This document shows, one piece after another, positions 26,521-36,235 of a stretch of DNA of 64,000 nucleotides (its first letter is position 1; each line of letters begins with the position of its first letter). Made by a program: the position numbers and the translations under genes. This DNA is from Paraburkholderia kirstenboschensis (lineage in GTDB: Bacteria; Pseudomonadota; Gammaproteobacteria; Burkholderiales; Burkholderiaceae): contig NZ_CAJHCR010000020.1 in the NCBI RefSeq assembly GCF_904848585.1, positions 58,566 to 122,565 on the forward strand. Reading direction: 5' to 3'. Below the pieces are notes generated by a model that was not told the origin of the DNA, ran no database searches, and saw nothing but the letters and a program-made list of their open reading frames with translations.

Positions 26521-27602
26521 ACGTACTGGTCGCCGAGAGCGATGCGCCCAAAGAGCACGACAAAGGCAGCGGCCTCTTTGGCTGGATCAGACGACAGGTA
26601 ATGAAGCGCGCAGGCGCCGGTGTGCCGAGCCCCGACCGCATCATGCTTTTGCGCCCTGTGAAGGAGAGCGGTGTCGCGCAAATGCAGACAGTGTTTCTGC
26701 ATGATCTGCACTCGCCGTTCGGCATGGCGCTCATCGGAAGCCAGCTTTACGTTGCCGACACGGACGCCCTGCTGCGGTTTGACTACGTGAAGGGTGCGAC
26801 CTCGATCGCAGACTCCGGCGTCAAGGTTGCCGATTTGCCGGCCGGGCCGATCAATCACCACTGGACCAAAAATATCCTGGCCGACCGGGACGGCGAGCAT
26901 CTCTACATCACGGTTGGATCGAATAGCAACGCAGCGGAAAATGGCATCGACGCCGAGAAGGACCGGGCGCGGATCCTCGAGTTCGACGTGAAAACGGGGC
27001 ACTTGCGGGCCTATGCAACGGGTTTGCGCAACGCGAACGGGCTTGCCTGGCAGCCAGACACCGGTGCGCTATGGACGGCTGTTAATGAACGCGACGATCT
27101 TGGCAACAACCTGGTGCCAGACTACATGACTGCGGTGAAAGACGGCGGGTTCTACGGCTTTCCCTATAGCTACTATGGCCAGCATGTGGATACGCGGGTC
27201 AAGCCTGAGCGGCCCGACGTCATAGCGGAGGCCATTGCGCCAGACTATGCCCTGGGCAACCATACGGCATCGCTAGGTCTGGTCTTTTACAACGGGACGC
27301 TGTTCCCCACGCACTACCGCGGTGGCGCGTTCGTCGGTCAGCATGGTTCATGGAACCGCAAGCCGCGCACGGGTTACAAGGTGGTGTTTATCCCTTTTTC
27401 CAATGGCAAGCCGGCGGGTGCACCGGAGGATTTTTTGACGGGCTTTCTAACGAACGACGGCCACGCGGTTGGACGGCCTGTCGGTGTCGCGCTGGACAGG
27501 CGCGGGGCGCTACTTGTGGCGGACGACGTTGGCAACGCGGTGTGGCGGGTCGCGCCCATCAGCGCGGCCCAACGCTCCGGCAAATCTTCGAGCGGCGACT
27601 GA
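26256..27602 (+). CDS. L-sorbosone dehydrogenase-like PQQ-type beta-propeller lipoprotein
   Basis: A 448-residue exported lipoprotein. The signal HLFKRLAIAMVLPLAAC has a lipobox ending at residue 18. The propeller has family blocks: LAHPRWLYTLPNGDVLVAES, SPFGMALIGSQLYVADTD, ATGLRNANGLAWQPDTGALWTA with the NERDDLG loop, FYGFPYSYYGQH and GGAFVGQHGSWNR. Relatives oxidise aldose sugars with PQQ in the periplasm. AAGGAG lies before the ATG at 26256, which I prefer to an ATG 11 codons upstream. A terminator follows about 90 bp after the stop. A broken copy of its 5' end lies at 54.2 kb. Confidence 0.92.
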   Translation: MHLFKRLAIAMVLPLAACAVGPSNSLDTGLGASPAIPAPESSLIPMVNIAPVRTRPPGFMPSAPVGFTVTQFASGLAHPRWLYTLPNGDVLVAESDAPKEHDKGSGLFGWIRRQVMKRAGAGVPSPDRIMLLRPVKESGVAQMQTVFLHDLHSPFGMALIGSQLYVADTDALLRFDYVKGATSIADSGVKVADLPAGPINHHWTKNILADRDGEHLYITVGSNSNAAENGIDAEKDRARILEFDVKTGHLRAYATGLRNANGLAWQPDTGALWTAVNERDDLGNNLVPDYMTAVKDGGFYGFPYSYYGQHVDTRVKPERPDVIAEAIAPDYALGNHTASLGLVFYNGTLFPTHYRGGAFVGQHGSWNRKPRTGYKVVFIPFSNGKPAGAPEDFLTGFLTNDGHAVGRPVGVALDRRGALLVADDVGNAVWRVAPISAAQRSGKSSSGD

Positions 27603-28123
27603 TGCTGTTGTGACCGTAAGCAACCCATTCGAGGCCTGAAGGTCCGGGCCCAGCGCGGTCATGACGACCGTGCTCGATGCAGTCGCCGTAGGGGCGCCTC
27701 AATAGCGCCCCTTCTTGTTGGGCGTTCTCCGGCAAGCCGATGTGCTTTGAGCCGTCAGTCGCACGACACCCACAACCAGCCGCAGCGCCTACTGGCTAGC
27801 GAAATCATTGACCGTCTCCCTTGCATCACGCCGGGGACACATTCGTAGTAGCTCCTAGGGTAGACACTAAGACAGTTAGGAAATTTATGGCACATGGTGA
27901 TATATAATAGAACGCAGGGGTCGCTGAGATATGAACCGCTATTGCATCGACGATAGCTGTCTTCTGCATTTAGTGAGCGGAGCGGCCGACTGTGCGCCGC
28001 AGCGGGTCATTGCGGGGCGTCCGACCGAACAGTGGCTCGACAGCGTGGGATCGACGGGCGAGCATCGCCTGCCTTGCGCTATTCCTGGCAGTAGCCGGCC
28101 ATCTTTCTCGTGGTGGAGACGAT
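27603..28123. other. Gap with terminator and possible promoter
   Basis: There is no gene in this stretch apart from the terminator at 27691-27720. A TATAAT at 27903-27908 lies in an AT-rich patch about 215 bp before the small gene at 28124. The matching upstream hexamer is poor, so it is only a possible promoter. Confidence 0.35.
27691..27720 (+). terminator. Rho-independent terminator
   Basis: The perfect 7-bp stem GGGGCGC (27691-27697) pairs with GCGCCCC (27705-27711) over the loop CTCAATA, followed by TTCTTGTTG. It fits the end of the sorbosone dehydrogenase-like transcript. Confidence 0.8.
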
Positions 28124-28369
28124 ATGAAAGAGTCAGCTGTCTACGCTGATTTTGAAATCATCAGTGAGACGAGAGACGAAGAGTGCGCGATCGGCGCATG
28201 CGTCTGGGTCGACACGGTGGTGAGGCACGCGGTGTCCGGTGAAACCGTCTATGCATGCGTCGAACCATTTTCGGGGTTGGGCCAATCGGACGCGATCGAG
28301 CGAGTAGCGCTGGATCAGGCGCTCGAGCATGCCCGTGACTCATTGAAGCGACGGCTGGGCACACGCTAG
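28124..28369 (+). CDS. Small conserved-looking hypothetical protein
   Basis: An 81-residue acidic protein (MKESAVYADFEIISETRDEE, ending SLKRRLGTR). GGAG lies seven bases before the ATG at 28124. The C-terminal 30 residues are probably one helix. It has no signal peptide or membrane segment and I do not recognise a family. The frame is open upstream to 27992, but that part has no ribosome site. Confidence 0.55.
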   Translation: MKESAVYADFEIISETRDEECAIGACVWVDTVVRHAVSGETVYACVEPFSGLGQSDAIERVALDQALEHARDSLKRRLGTR

Positions 28370-28617
28370 CGCACGAGGCAGACCTTCCTTGAGCAGTTAG
28401 ACTGCAGGTATTCGCCTATCGGCATCCAGACTGCGACTCGCAGCTCAAAGCCGCCAGTCCCGGCAGGGAAAGGCGCGGGCGAATATTGGTTACCGGCAGC
28501 CGCGCAAAAACAACCGGCGGCCGCCACACCAACCGGGGGGTGCGTCCAGACAGACCGCAAGCGCTGACGGCCGCGCGGCGCTCCGCCATGTTGGGCGAAG
28601 GTGGAAATAGCAGGCGA

Positions 28618-28872
28618 TCAAAGACCGATGAACCAGGTCTGGACATCCATCTCTTCGGCCCAGATCTGTACATCGAGCATCTCTTGAAGCTCAACGGTTT
28701 GCCCCCGATAAACACAGCAGAAACCGTAAGCAGTCCGGTAGACGATCGCCCATTGTGGTGCCTCTTCGGGTTGAGCTACGCCCTTTCCTGCTAATACCTG
28801 CTCCAGGTCGTCGAGATGGAGTACCTTGCCGATGCGTTCTCGAAGGCCGCTCAAGTCATGTGTCAGTTTCAT
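28618..28872 (-). CDS. Small protein overlapping the end of the chloride channel gene
   Basis: 84 residues from the ATG at 28872, with GGAG six bases upstream. It contains LTHDLSGLRERIGKVLHLDDLEQVLAG and a C-terminal half rich in aromatic residues (WAIVYRTAYGFCCVYRG). The start lies inside the last codons of the clcA-type gene (17-base overlap), so the two are translated together. I do not recognise a family. Confidence 0.55.
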   Translation of the reverse strand: MKLTHDLSGLRERIGKVLHLDDLEQVLAGKGVAQPEEAPQWAIVYRTAYGFCCVYRGQTVELQEMLDVQIWAEEMDVQTWFIGL

Positions 28873-30832
28873 TTCTCGCTCCATTGCCGTCGCGGCCCTT
28901 CCATCTCTTCTTACCTTTGCGGCCAAACGGCCAAACAGTGTCGCGCTCTGGCCGATCTTCGGCCTGGCCCGGAAATACCCGGATGCTGCTGGCGACAGCG
29001 TCGGCGATGTGTTCTTTGGCAATCACGCCAAGCACGCGGTCGGGACCAACGCCTTCCTGCCGCCCTACCACAACCGCCATCGCTGCATGGCTTTTCGAGA
29101 GGCGTGTGATGACGCGAAAAGCGACATCATTTGCCTGGACGACAACGAAATTGCGCTGCGCGAGTGCACCGACCGAAATATGCGGCGCGCCATGGCTAAC
29201 CGCGCGGCGCAGGCCGGTATTGATTCGAATCACGCCGTATATCTCATGCGCCCTCGTGACGACGACATGCCGGAAAGCCGCGCCTTCCGACCGGACAAGC
29301 ACGTCACTGAACGGTACATGCTCATCGAGCACGAAGACATCGGTCTCCATAATCTGGGCCGCGCTTTGCACGAGGAACATGTTCGCGTGCAAAGCGTTAG
29401 GAATCGGGTGTCCGCGCCGCACGAGCTTAAGCGTATAAATACTTTCCGGTGACAGTAGCCGCCGGGCGCCCAGGCTAAAGGCAACCGCAATGATCATGGG
29501 CAGCACCATGTCATAGTCCCGGGTCATTTCGAAGACCATCGCGACCGCGGTCATGGCGGCACCCGTGCCGCCGCCGACCATCGCGCCCATACCCACCATC
29601 GCAAACGCGGGAGCGCTGATGGGCGCGTGCGGAAAGACCATTGCTACAGCCGACGCAAATGACGCTCCGAGCGTAGCACCGATGAACAGCGATGGCGAGA
29701 AGACCCCGCCGGAAGAGCCGGAACCCAGACTGACCGAAGTTGCCAGTGTCTTGCAAAGCGCCAACAGCAAAAGGAAGACCCCGCCCTGCAACTGTCCGTA
29801 CAGTGTCGCCTGGATTGTCGCGTAGCCTACGCCTTCGACGTAATAGTGACCCGCGTAGCGCCACAGGAAATACATGGTCACACCAACTATCAGCATCCCA
29901 AGGGCGTGACGGCCGTAACGCTCGGGAATCTTGTCGAATGCATCTTCGGCCCAATGCAGTGCGCGGATCAGTAGCGCGGCGGCGGCGCCCGTGACGACAC
30001 CAAGTAGCGCATAAAGAATCAATGTCAGCGCACTGCCCGGTTGGTTCGGAATTGCTCCGAGTTGCGCCGGAACAAAGAACGCCGGCGCGGCACCGAAGAA
30101 GAGTCGACCCAGGAAAGTCGCCGTGCCTGTTGCAATCGCCACCGGCAAAAAAGTGTTGACGCTGATCTCCGGCATCATCAACTCAGTGGCGAAAAGCACG
30201 CCACCAATCGGGGTGTTGAAAGTCGCCGCGATGCCTGCGCCGGCTCCTGCCGCAACCAGCGTAATACGCTGGCCAGCCGTCATGGCGACGAGCTGGCCAA
30301 GGGTCGAGCCGAGTGCAGACCCGATCTGGATGATCGGCCCCTCCCGCCCGACCGCCGAGCCGGAACCGATCGCCAGTGCCGAAGCAATGGATTTTACGAC
30401 TGCCACGACCGGCCGGATAGCGCCGCGTTTGTAGTAGATAGCGTCCATCACCTCGGGCACGCCGTGCCCTTTCGCCTCGGGCGCGAATGTACTCACAATC
30501 CAGGTAACGGCGAGTCCGCCTATGACGGGCACGAGCACCACGAATACACCCCACGGGGCAGGGGCGGTAAAGCGGCTGGCGTCGTAGTCAAATGAGAGAT
30601 GCCCAAGGAAAAACGCGTTGTGCACCAGCCCGATCAGCCCGCGAAACCCTACGGCGCCGAGGCCGGTCACGATACCGACGATGAACGCGAGGAAACATAG
30701 CCAGTACAGAGCGACCTGCACGGCCGAATCGCCGTCGTCGTGGGTCAGTGCGCGTGGCTGCACCGGCGCGACCTCGACGTGATGCTCATCACTGCCGGTG
30801 CCCCGCTCAGGCCGGCTGGTTTCGCCTTTCAT
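28856..30832 (-). CDS. clcA: CLC-family chloride channel/transporter with CBS domains
   Basis: A 658-residue inner-membrane CLC protein. The selectivity-filter blocks are clear: GSGSAVGREGPIIQIG (with the gating glutamate of GREGP near residue 165) and LGSGSSGGVFSPSLFIGATLG. After the membrane part, from about residue 470, comes a cytoplasmic region with a CBS pair (ETDVFVLDEHVPFSDVLV and then GVIAKEHIADAV). The gating glutamate suggests H+/Cl- exchange, as in bacterial ClcA. The ribosome site is weak. The small gene at 28618 is coupled to its end. Confidence 0.94.
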   Translation of the reverse strand: MKGETSRPERGTGSDEHHVEVAPVQPRALTHDDGDSAVQVALYWLCFLAFIVGIVTGLGAVGFRGLIGLVHNAFFLGHLSFDYDASRFTAPAPWGVFVVLVPVIGGLAVTWIVSTFAPEAKGHGVPEVMDAIYYKRGAIRPVVAVVKSIASALAIGSGSAVGREGPIIQIGSALGSTLGQLVAMTAGQRITLVAAGAGAGIAATFNTPIGGVLFATELMMPEISVNTFLPVAIATGTATFLGRLFFGAAPAFFVPAQLGAIPNQPGSALTLILYALLGVVTGAAAALLIRALHWAEDAFDKIPERYGRHALGMLIVGVTMYFLWRYAGHYYVEGVGYATIQATLYGQLQGGVFLLLLALCKTLATSVSLGSGSSGGVFSPSLFIGATLGASFASAVAMVFPHAPISAPAFAMVGMGAMVGGGTGAAMTAVAMVFEMTRDYDMVLPMIIAVAFSLGARRLLSPESIYTLKLVRRGHPIPNALHANMFLVQSAAQIMETDVFVLDEHVPFSDVLVRSEGAAFRHVVVTRAHEIYGVIRINTGLRRAVSHGAPHISVGALAQRNFVVVQANDVAFRVITRLSKSHAAMAVVVGRQEGVGPDRVLGVIAKEHIADAVASSIRVFPGQAEDRPERDTVWPFGRKGKKRWKGRDGNGARNETDT

Positions 30833-31182
30833 CGCTTAGGTTCCAGGAAGGAGCTATCGTGCTATTACATCGTAGTACATCGCACCCGGCACGAAACCGA
30901 TCAGCACGCCCAAGAAGGAAATCGTCCGATCCTGAACAGTCAGATTGCTGAAATTGAAGTCAATGGACGCCTATGACAGTTGCCTGGCGAGTGGCCGGAA
31001 GCTGTCCTGACCTTCATGGAACGGGCGCCAGGCTGTGCCACAAACGGCAGCTGTCTACCTCAAACGGCGGCCGGCGCTCACGGGGCGCTCAAAACAAACG
31101 TGGAACGGTCTGGCACTCTATGACATATGCGCAAAGCCCAGCCCCGTTGTTCCTCGCGCCGGCGCGGCCCGGAACGGATGCA
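30833..31182. other. Gap between clcA-type and marR-type genes
   Basis: No supported gene was found. A short direct repeat TACATCG-TAG-TACATCG lies about 35 bp before the clcA-type start and could be part of its control region. Confidence 0.35.
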
Positions 31183-31605
31183 CTATTGCCTGACTCTTTC
31201 GGCGAAGGCCCATCCAAACGATTCCATCTCCGACTTGTGAAGCGCCGCCAGTTTGAGGAGACAGCGCTCCCCTTTGGCCGTGAGATGCACCTGGACCTGA
31301 CGACGATCCACCCGTCCCGGCTTACGTGTCACAAAGCCGGCCGCTTCGCATCGTGAGACCAGCGCCGCGGTGCCATTCGGCGCGGCCTGCAGCCGCTCGG
31401 CGAGATCACCGACTGTTGCCCACTCGCGGCCGGGAAACCCTCTCACATGAAGTAGCAACTGGTATTGCAGTGGCGTTATCCCCGCTGCGTGAGTAATCTC
31501 CTCGGAAAACCGGAGAAATTGCCGTAGCTGATAGCGGAACTCAGACATCGCCTCCAGATCCTGCTTGCCTGGAACCGAAACCATTGCGCCTTTGCTAGAA
31601 CCCAT
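31183..31605 (-). CDS. MarR-family transcriptional regulator
   Basis: A 140-residue winged-helix regulator. FLRFSEEITHAAGITPLQYQLLLHV forms the dimer helices, TVGDLAERLQAAPNGTAALVSRCEAAGFV the recognition helix, and GRVDRRQVQVHLTAKGERCL the wing. I chose the ATG at 31605 because GGGAGG lies just upstream; the frame extends back eight codons to a TTG. MarR proteins usually repress nearby genes on binding phenolic or oxidising ligands. The target here is not clear. It overlaps no intact gene, but the MscS relic lies directly upstream. Confidence 0.88.
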   Translation of the reverse strand: MGSSKGAMVSVPGKQDLEAMSEFRYQLRQFLRFSEEITHAAGITPLQYQLLLHVRGFPGREWATVGDLAERLQAAPNGTAALVSRCEAAGFVTRKPGRVDRRQVQVHLTAKGERCLLKLAALHKSEMESFGWAFAERVRQ

Positions 31606-31649
31606 CGCACCTCCCATTGCGTTCGCCAATGATATTGAAAATACGTCAC

Positions 31650-32033
31650 CTTGTGACTAAACTGAAGCGTGGTCCGCTTCAACTGACTGGCTAACCCGGG
31701 CCTCTGCTCTGGTAGCGCGGCCAATTGAAAACCCACGATCAGGAACCACAGGTGATCGGCGCGCACTTCCCATCTGAAGGGCAAAGACAAACACTTCGAG
31801 CCGATCAATATTGCCGCGACGAGCAGCGTGAATCGGTGTGTGCCCTCAAAAATGGTCACAACCATATTATCAAAGCGTGTTGAGGTTCGCGCCGACAAGG
31901 CCGCGAGCCGCGACATGACGATCTTTAGGACGTATAGCAGCGTGACATAACTAACGAAGTTGGAGATACATGCATTGCTCCACTCCGTAGCGGAAATGCC
32001 GAGAAACGAGTTGACATCAAGCCGCCGTTTCAT
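31650..32033 (-). pseudogene. MscS-type mechanosensitive channel, N-terminal relic
   Basis: The frame gives a predicted helix (SNFVSYVTLLYVLKIVM), then RLAALSARTSTRFDNMVVTIFEGTHRFTLLVAAI and ADHLWFLIVGFQLA. This matches the first membrane segments of large MscS-like channels of Burkholderia-type bacteria. After FQLA the homology ends and the pore helix and beta domain are absent. The frame then runs out of phase into the marR-type gene. It is a truncated remnant. Confidence 0.55.
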
Positions 32034-32272
32034 TGTTCCACCGAGCGTCGAATGGCGGGTGTTACCGATGTAAATTCCCTAAACATAGGTGGCCGTTCTG
32101 TTCGGGAACGACAGAGATAGTTCCTCGCAAAGTCCGATGCAACGCGCCCGCTTCCAGGTGGATGCGCCACGACTTCTGCTATCGATTCAAGGCAACGCAG
32201 TTTTTCAGCTGTCGAGCCTGCATACGTTCCGGTCGAAGGTCCAGCGCGTCGTTCGAGTACCACGCAAGTGAT

Positions 32273-32767
32273 CTAGGATGCGACGGTCGTTTGGTACCTG
32301 TAGGTCGGGTCTGCGACTCGTTGCCAGCCTGCCCGGCGCGACACGGGCAGCACGAGTAAGCGCCGTAGTCGGGTGGCGCCGGCATTAGCTCCTGCGGCTG
32401 CCCGACAACCTGCTCGAGCCGGCGACTGGAACGACGCGATCACGTGAACTGAAAGTGGGCAATCGTAATCACCGGGAGAGCCATGCGAGAGCATAGAATC
32501 GCCGTATTGTGCAGTGTCGGCCACTATGGTCCTGCTGCAGCCGGGAACTGTGGCATCACCGAGTATCCAGATGAGCCAGAAGCAGCCCACCAGCGCAAAC
32601 GGTACCGTGGACATCAGCAGGAGCGCGTCCGCAACCGAGTTGAATGTGAAGAACGGCCCGCCATCGTGCCGCTCACGAATATGATCTTGCGCGAAGTCAG
32701 CTGTGCCATCAATACAGCGCCTGTGTTGGCCGCGGAGCTTCGCGTCGTCACCTCGATGCCGGCGCAA
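32273..32767 (-). pseudogene. CusA-type heavy-metal efflux pump, internal relic
   Basis: Only a short block is recognisable: FNSVADALLLMSTVPFALVGCFWLIWILG, around 32555-32650. It matches a late membrane helix pair of CusA-type RND pumps. The flanking residues read as unrelated sequence in all frames. This is a small fragment of a gene normally over 3 kb. Confidence 0.45.
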
Positions 32768-32778
32768 AGTTTCGCAAT

Positions 32779-34461
32779 TTAGATGGTGGGTACCGACGGG
32801 ACAACGGAGCCGAGGTTCGGGTCGACGAACACAGTCGGGTTGTTGCCGCCGCCGCTGAAGTTGAACAAGCCCATGATGCTGCCGGCCGTCGCATCGAAAG
32901 AACCGCCGCCGATACGCTGGCTGCCCAGCCAGTTGTCCTCGATGAAGCGGACAACAGATGCCTGGCTAATCGGCGTGTGGTCAACGTAGTTAACCTTCGC
33001 CCACGGCGAAATGACTAGGAACGGAATACGCGTGCCCGGACCGCATCGACCATTGACCGGAGCGCCCTTCACGCCGTCCGGAGCCGTTCCCGTACCGCAC
33101 TTACCCGCACCGTTTAGCTGGTCCGCCTGAGCGTCGAACGACGAGCTCGTCGGATTCGCATAGGCATGGTCGTACCAGCCATCCGAATCGTCCCATGCGA
33201 CGATAACTGCGGTGCTCTTCCAGTCAGGTTGCTGCTGCAGGAAGTTCACCACCTTGGCCGTGAACGCCTGTTCGTCGAGCGGGTCAGAGTAGCCTGCATG
33301 GCCATCCTGAAATGCCGGGGCTTTGATGAAGCTCACAGACGGATAGTTGCCCGCCTTCACTGCCGCGAAGAAGTCATCAGAGTCGTACTGGTGATTGGCC
33401 GGTTCCGGCGTCTTGCCATCAGGCAACGTGCTGAGGCCAACAGTCGACATCGAGCTCGGGCGCGTGTGCTCCGGATTTGCCGTCGATGCGTAGTACTGGA
33501 ACCAGTTATGGTGCGGGATGTAATCGGCCGTCGCCTGACCGACTGCCGGGGCTACAGTACTGCGCTCGCAGCCGGTCGTACCGTTGCTGTTGGACGTTGA
33601 GAGGTTGAAGCCGCCCATGAAGCCGCCCCACGTAATGTTCCTGGCGTTGAGCAGGTCGCCGATGTTCTTGCCGGACATCAGAATCGGGTCAGTCGTGCTG
33701 GAGCACACGTCGTTTGCCGGGTCGGCGTCATTGATTAGGGTGACGCCACCTTGACCGTCGTTCACGTAGTACGAATGTGATGCCGTCGTGAGATTGAACG
33801 GCTGCTGGCTGGTCTCGACTAGTTGCACGCCGTTAGTCTGACCAGAGATTACCTCTAGAGCTCCGGGTGTTGACGGTCCAAACGTGTCCGTGTAAGCGTT
33901 GTCGCTCATCGCAAAGTGCTGAGCGTAGTTCCACAGGGCCGTCACTGTATTACCGTCGTAGTAGCCCATGACCTGGCCGGTCGTGCCGAATGCACCTGCT
34001 CCGCCGCTCGACTCTTTACCGGTATAAAACGGGAAGAGGTCAGCGGCACCATTGTTATACGCCTGCTGCTCTGCCGTATATGCGTGGTTCTGGTCAGCCG
34101 TTGCGGCCTGCGTGCGGTCCAGACGGAACGGATTCGCGGCGCCCGCGCCGTTCAGCGTATTGATGAAATTCGGATTACTTGTCAACAGCGACCCGCTCAA
34201 ACCGTTGACCATTGGCGTGCCATCAGCGGCCGTGAACGCAGGTTCGCCCGACGGGTTCGTCGCGTTCGGATACGTCGCAAAGTAGTGGTCGAATGAGACG
34301 TTTTCGTTATAAATCACAACCACGTGCTTGATGGGGGTGGCCGTCGTCGACTGGTTCTGTCCCAAGACTGGGGCCGATGTGTTACCACTGCCGCCGCACG
34401 CATAAAGCCAGACGGCTAAAGCGATACCTGGTACGCCAAGCAGGAAGGCTCGAGAAAACAT
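32779..34461 (-). CDS. Phospholipase C / acid phosphatase-type phosphoesterase lipoprotein
   Basis: A 560-residue exported protein of the phosphoesterase (PLC/AcpA) family. A lipobox (WLYACGG) near residue 22 marks a lipoprotein. The catalytic start HVVVIYNENVSFDHYFATYPN holds the metal-binding Glu-Asn and the nucleophile region. VIVAWDDSDGWYDHAY and GPGTRIPFLVISPWAK carry the late metal ligands. Such enzymes cleave phospholipids or phosphate monoesters outside the cytoplasm. The ATG at 34461 has GGAG upstream. The base composition is lower in GC than the neighbours, suggesting a different origin. Confidence 0.93.
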   Translation of the reverse strand: MFSRAFLLGVPGIALAVWLYACGGSGNTSAPVLGQNQSTTATPIKHVVVIYNENVSFDHYFATYPNATNPSGEPAFTAADGTPMVNGLSGSLLTSNPNFINTLNGAGAANPFRLDRTQAATADQNHAYTAEQQAYNNGAADLFPFYTGKESSGGAGAFGTTGQVMGYYDGNTVTALWNYAQHFAMSDNAYTDTFGPSTPGALEVISGQTNGVQLVETSQQPFNLTTASHSYYVNDGQGGVTLINDADPANDVCSSTTDPILMSGKNIGDLLNARNITWGGFMGGFNLSTSNSNGTTGCERSTVAPAVGQATADYIPHHNWFQYYASTANPEHTRPSSMSTVGLSTLPDGKTPEPANHQYDSDDFFAAVKAGNYPSVSFIKAPAFQDGHAGYSDPLDEQAFTAKVVNFLQQQPDWKSTAVIVAWDDSDGWYDHAYANPTSSSFDAQADQLNGAGKCGTGTAPDGVKGAPVNGRCGPGTRIPFLVISPWAKVNYVDHTPISQASVVRFIEDNWLGSQRIGGGSFDATAGSIMGLFNFSGGGNNPTVFVDPNLGSVVPSVPTI

Positions 34462-34911
34462 ATGCGCTAACTCCAAAGTCTTTTTGCTGACGGTTTTTCG
34501 TCTGATGTTCTAACGCCAAACAGGCGGGGCAGGGAGAGCCTTCAAACCGCCACACCATTAACCGGTCGTTTCGGGCAAATGGCGCCTAGGTTTACCTCGT
34601 CCCCTACGCCAGTGAGTGCGAAATAAAAGCAGAGGGTTCATCGCGCCAGTAAACGATGTCTTGGCTTGCGACGGCGGAGCTGGCAGGCCGCGCCTCTGCG
34701 AGACTCGTTGATGCTGTCCCTGCTGTCCCTGCTGTCCCGGCACGGCGCTCCCTGCGCAAAGCTAACATAATTTTTAGGTCGCCGACTCGTCGCCTTCTTT
34801 GGTGGTGCCCTTATCGCTGGACCGTATCATGGGGCGACATCTGTGCCGCCTATAATCGCGCACCATTCGCCGAAATCAGTCGACGGGGATATTGGCAACA
34901 GAGTTCAAAAC
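34462..34911. other. Gap with short tandem repeat
   Basis: No gene is supported. Three copies of the 9-mer TGCTGTCCC stand at 34712-34738. The rest should hold the promoter of the phosphoesterase gene. Confidence 0.35.
34712..34738. repeat. Three-copy 9-bp tandem repeat
   Basis: TGCTGTCCC is repeated three times without interruption in non-coding sequence. It is probably a slippage product; no function is evident. Confidence 0.6.
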
Positions 34912-35244
34912 ATGTGGCATATCAGGGTATCGCAATCGCTCAACTGCGCGCACAAGCAACTGGCTGAAGCCAAGGAACGAGACACCCGCCTCGTGTTGAA
35001 CGAAATCGTGCAAAAGATGGGTGAGTACGGCATCTCCGTCACCGAGTTGACGGGTCGCAAGCCAAGCGTTCAACCGAATGAGCTTGCAGCAAAATACCGC
35101 GACCCTGTAAGCGGCTCAGCGTGGAGCGGCCGTGGGCGAGCGCCCGCCTGGACTGCCGGCAAGGACCGCAACGAGTTTCTGGTGGATAAGCGTGCGGCCC
35201 CGCACGCTATGGTGCGAGAGGCGCTATTTCCTGAAGGACATTGA
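34912..35244 (+). CDS. H-NS-family nucleoid protein with altered ends
   Basis: About 110 residues. QLAEAKERDTRLVLNEIVQKMGEYGISVTEL is the usual coiled dimer region, and KYRDPVSGSAWSGRGRAPAWTAGKDRNEFLVD is the AT-hook-like DNA-binding domain of beta-proteobacterial H-NS proteins. Normal members start with a short M-x-x-Y-x-E-L helix; here that part is replaced by WHIRVSQSLNCAH. They usually end at FL-x-D, while here about 20 further residues follow. Both ends therefore look disturbed. The start is uncertain and the gene may be a remnant. Confidence 0.6.
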   Translation: MWHIRVSQSLNCAHKQLAEAKERDTRLVLNEIVQKMGEYGISVTELTGRKPSVQPNELAAKYRDPVSGSAWSGRGRAPAWTAGKDRNEFLVDKRAAPHAMVREALFPEGH

Positions 35245-36192
35245 ACAAGTCCCGGTGCTCCACCGTCTCATGTGGGGTTACGCCTTCACCGGCCCTTTAG
35301 CGTCACCTTGCGAATTGCTTTTCGGCGGGTCGGGCGGCGTCAGGTAGCCATGCGCAAAGGCTGCCGTTCATCGGGGTTCACATCGCAGCCCTGGCTCGCA
35401 GCAGGCCGTAGGTCGACCAAACGTGAGGCTCTGAACGCCTACCCAACGTCGCTGCGAAAACGCTCCGCTTTTTCGGGTCTACAGAACCGATACAGCTCTG
35501 CTGCGTTTGGGACGAAAGCGCTTGCCTGTAGCTCGCAAGACGGTGGCAGCGACGCAAGCCAGTCCAGCATTTTCGCGTCGTCGGTAGGCGATACAGTGTT
35601 TACCGGTCCGAAGAATAACTGGTGATAACAGGGCGGCGCCAAAGCCGGCCCGCTCTGGCAGATTCAGAGCGGCCAGAGAAACGGAACCCGGCTAAGGCCA
35701 ACAGTCAATTGAGCCTCGAGTTCGTCCGCCAGCTATCAGAGTGGAGTCTAACTTCTCACGGGCGTTGACCGACACGACGCACTAGGAGCACCATGCGCTC
35801 GTACGTAGAAGGGTCGCCAAGGCCGCACTACGGCTCCGGAAGCACCGAGCTCATCCAGGGTAATTTTTCTAATGCCCCGCCGCTTCATCCGGAGTACGAA
35901 GATTGTGAGAGGTCATCTGTCTTCACCGGAACCAATGGACTGACGTTGTGCATCGTCGTACTGCGGTTCCGCCCCGATAACATCACTTTTGCCGTAGCCC
36001 GCCCTCGTCGCAGGCGGAGTGGAGTGCGCGGGGCGGTGGGCCAGCCAAGCTTCGGAGGCTGTGGTGCAAATAGGGCGTGCGAGCGAAAAGCCGCTGGCGT
36101 TTCGCTCGCCTCAAGGAGCTGAAAGGACTGCCATCCAGACAGCAGGCGCAGTAGTCTCTTTGATGCGTACGTTGGTAACACCGAACTGATCT
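35245..36192. other. Gene-free stretch of decayed sequence
   Basis: Open frames of 60-117 codons exist on both strands, but none shows a domain, a good ribosome site or family-like residues. It lies between the H-NS-type gene and the polymerase relic and is probably degenerate. Confidence 0.35.
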
Positions 36193-36235
36193 TTGCGAAT
36201 GCGATGCATCAGTTCGATCGCGGAGATCGTAACGG

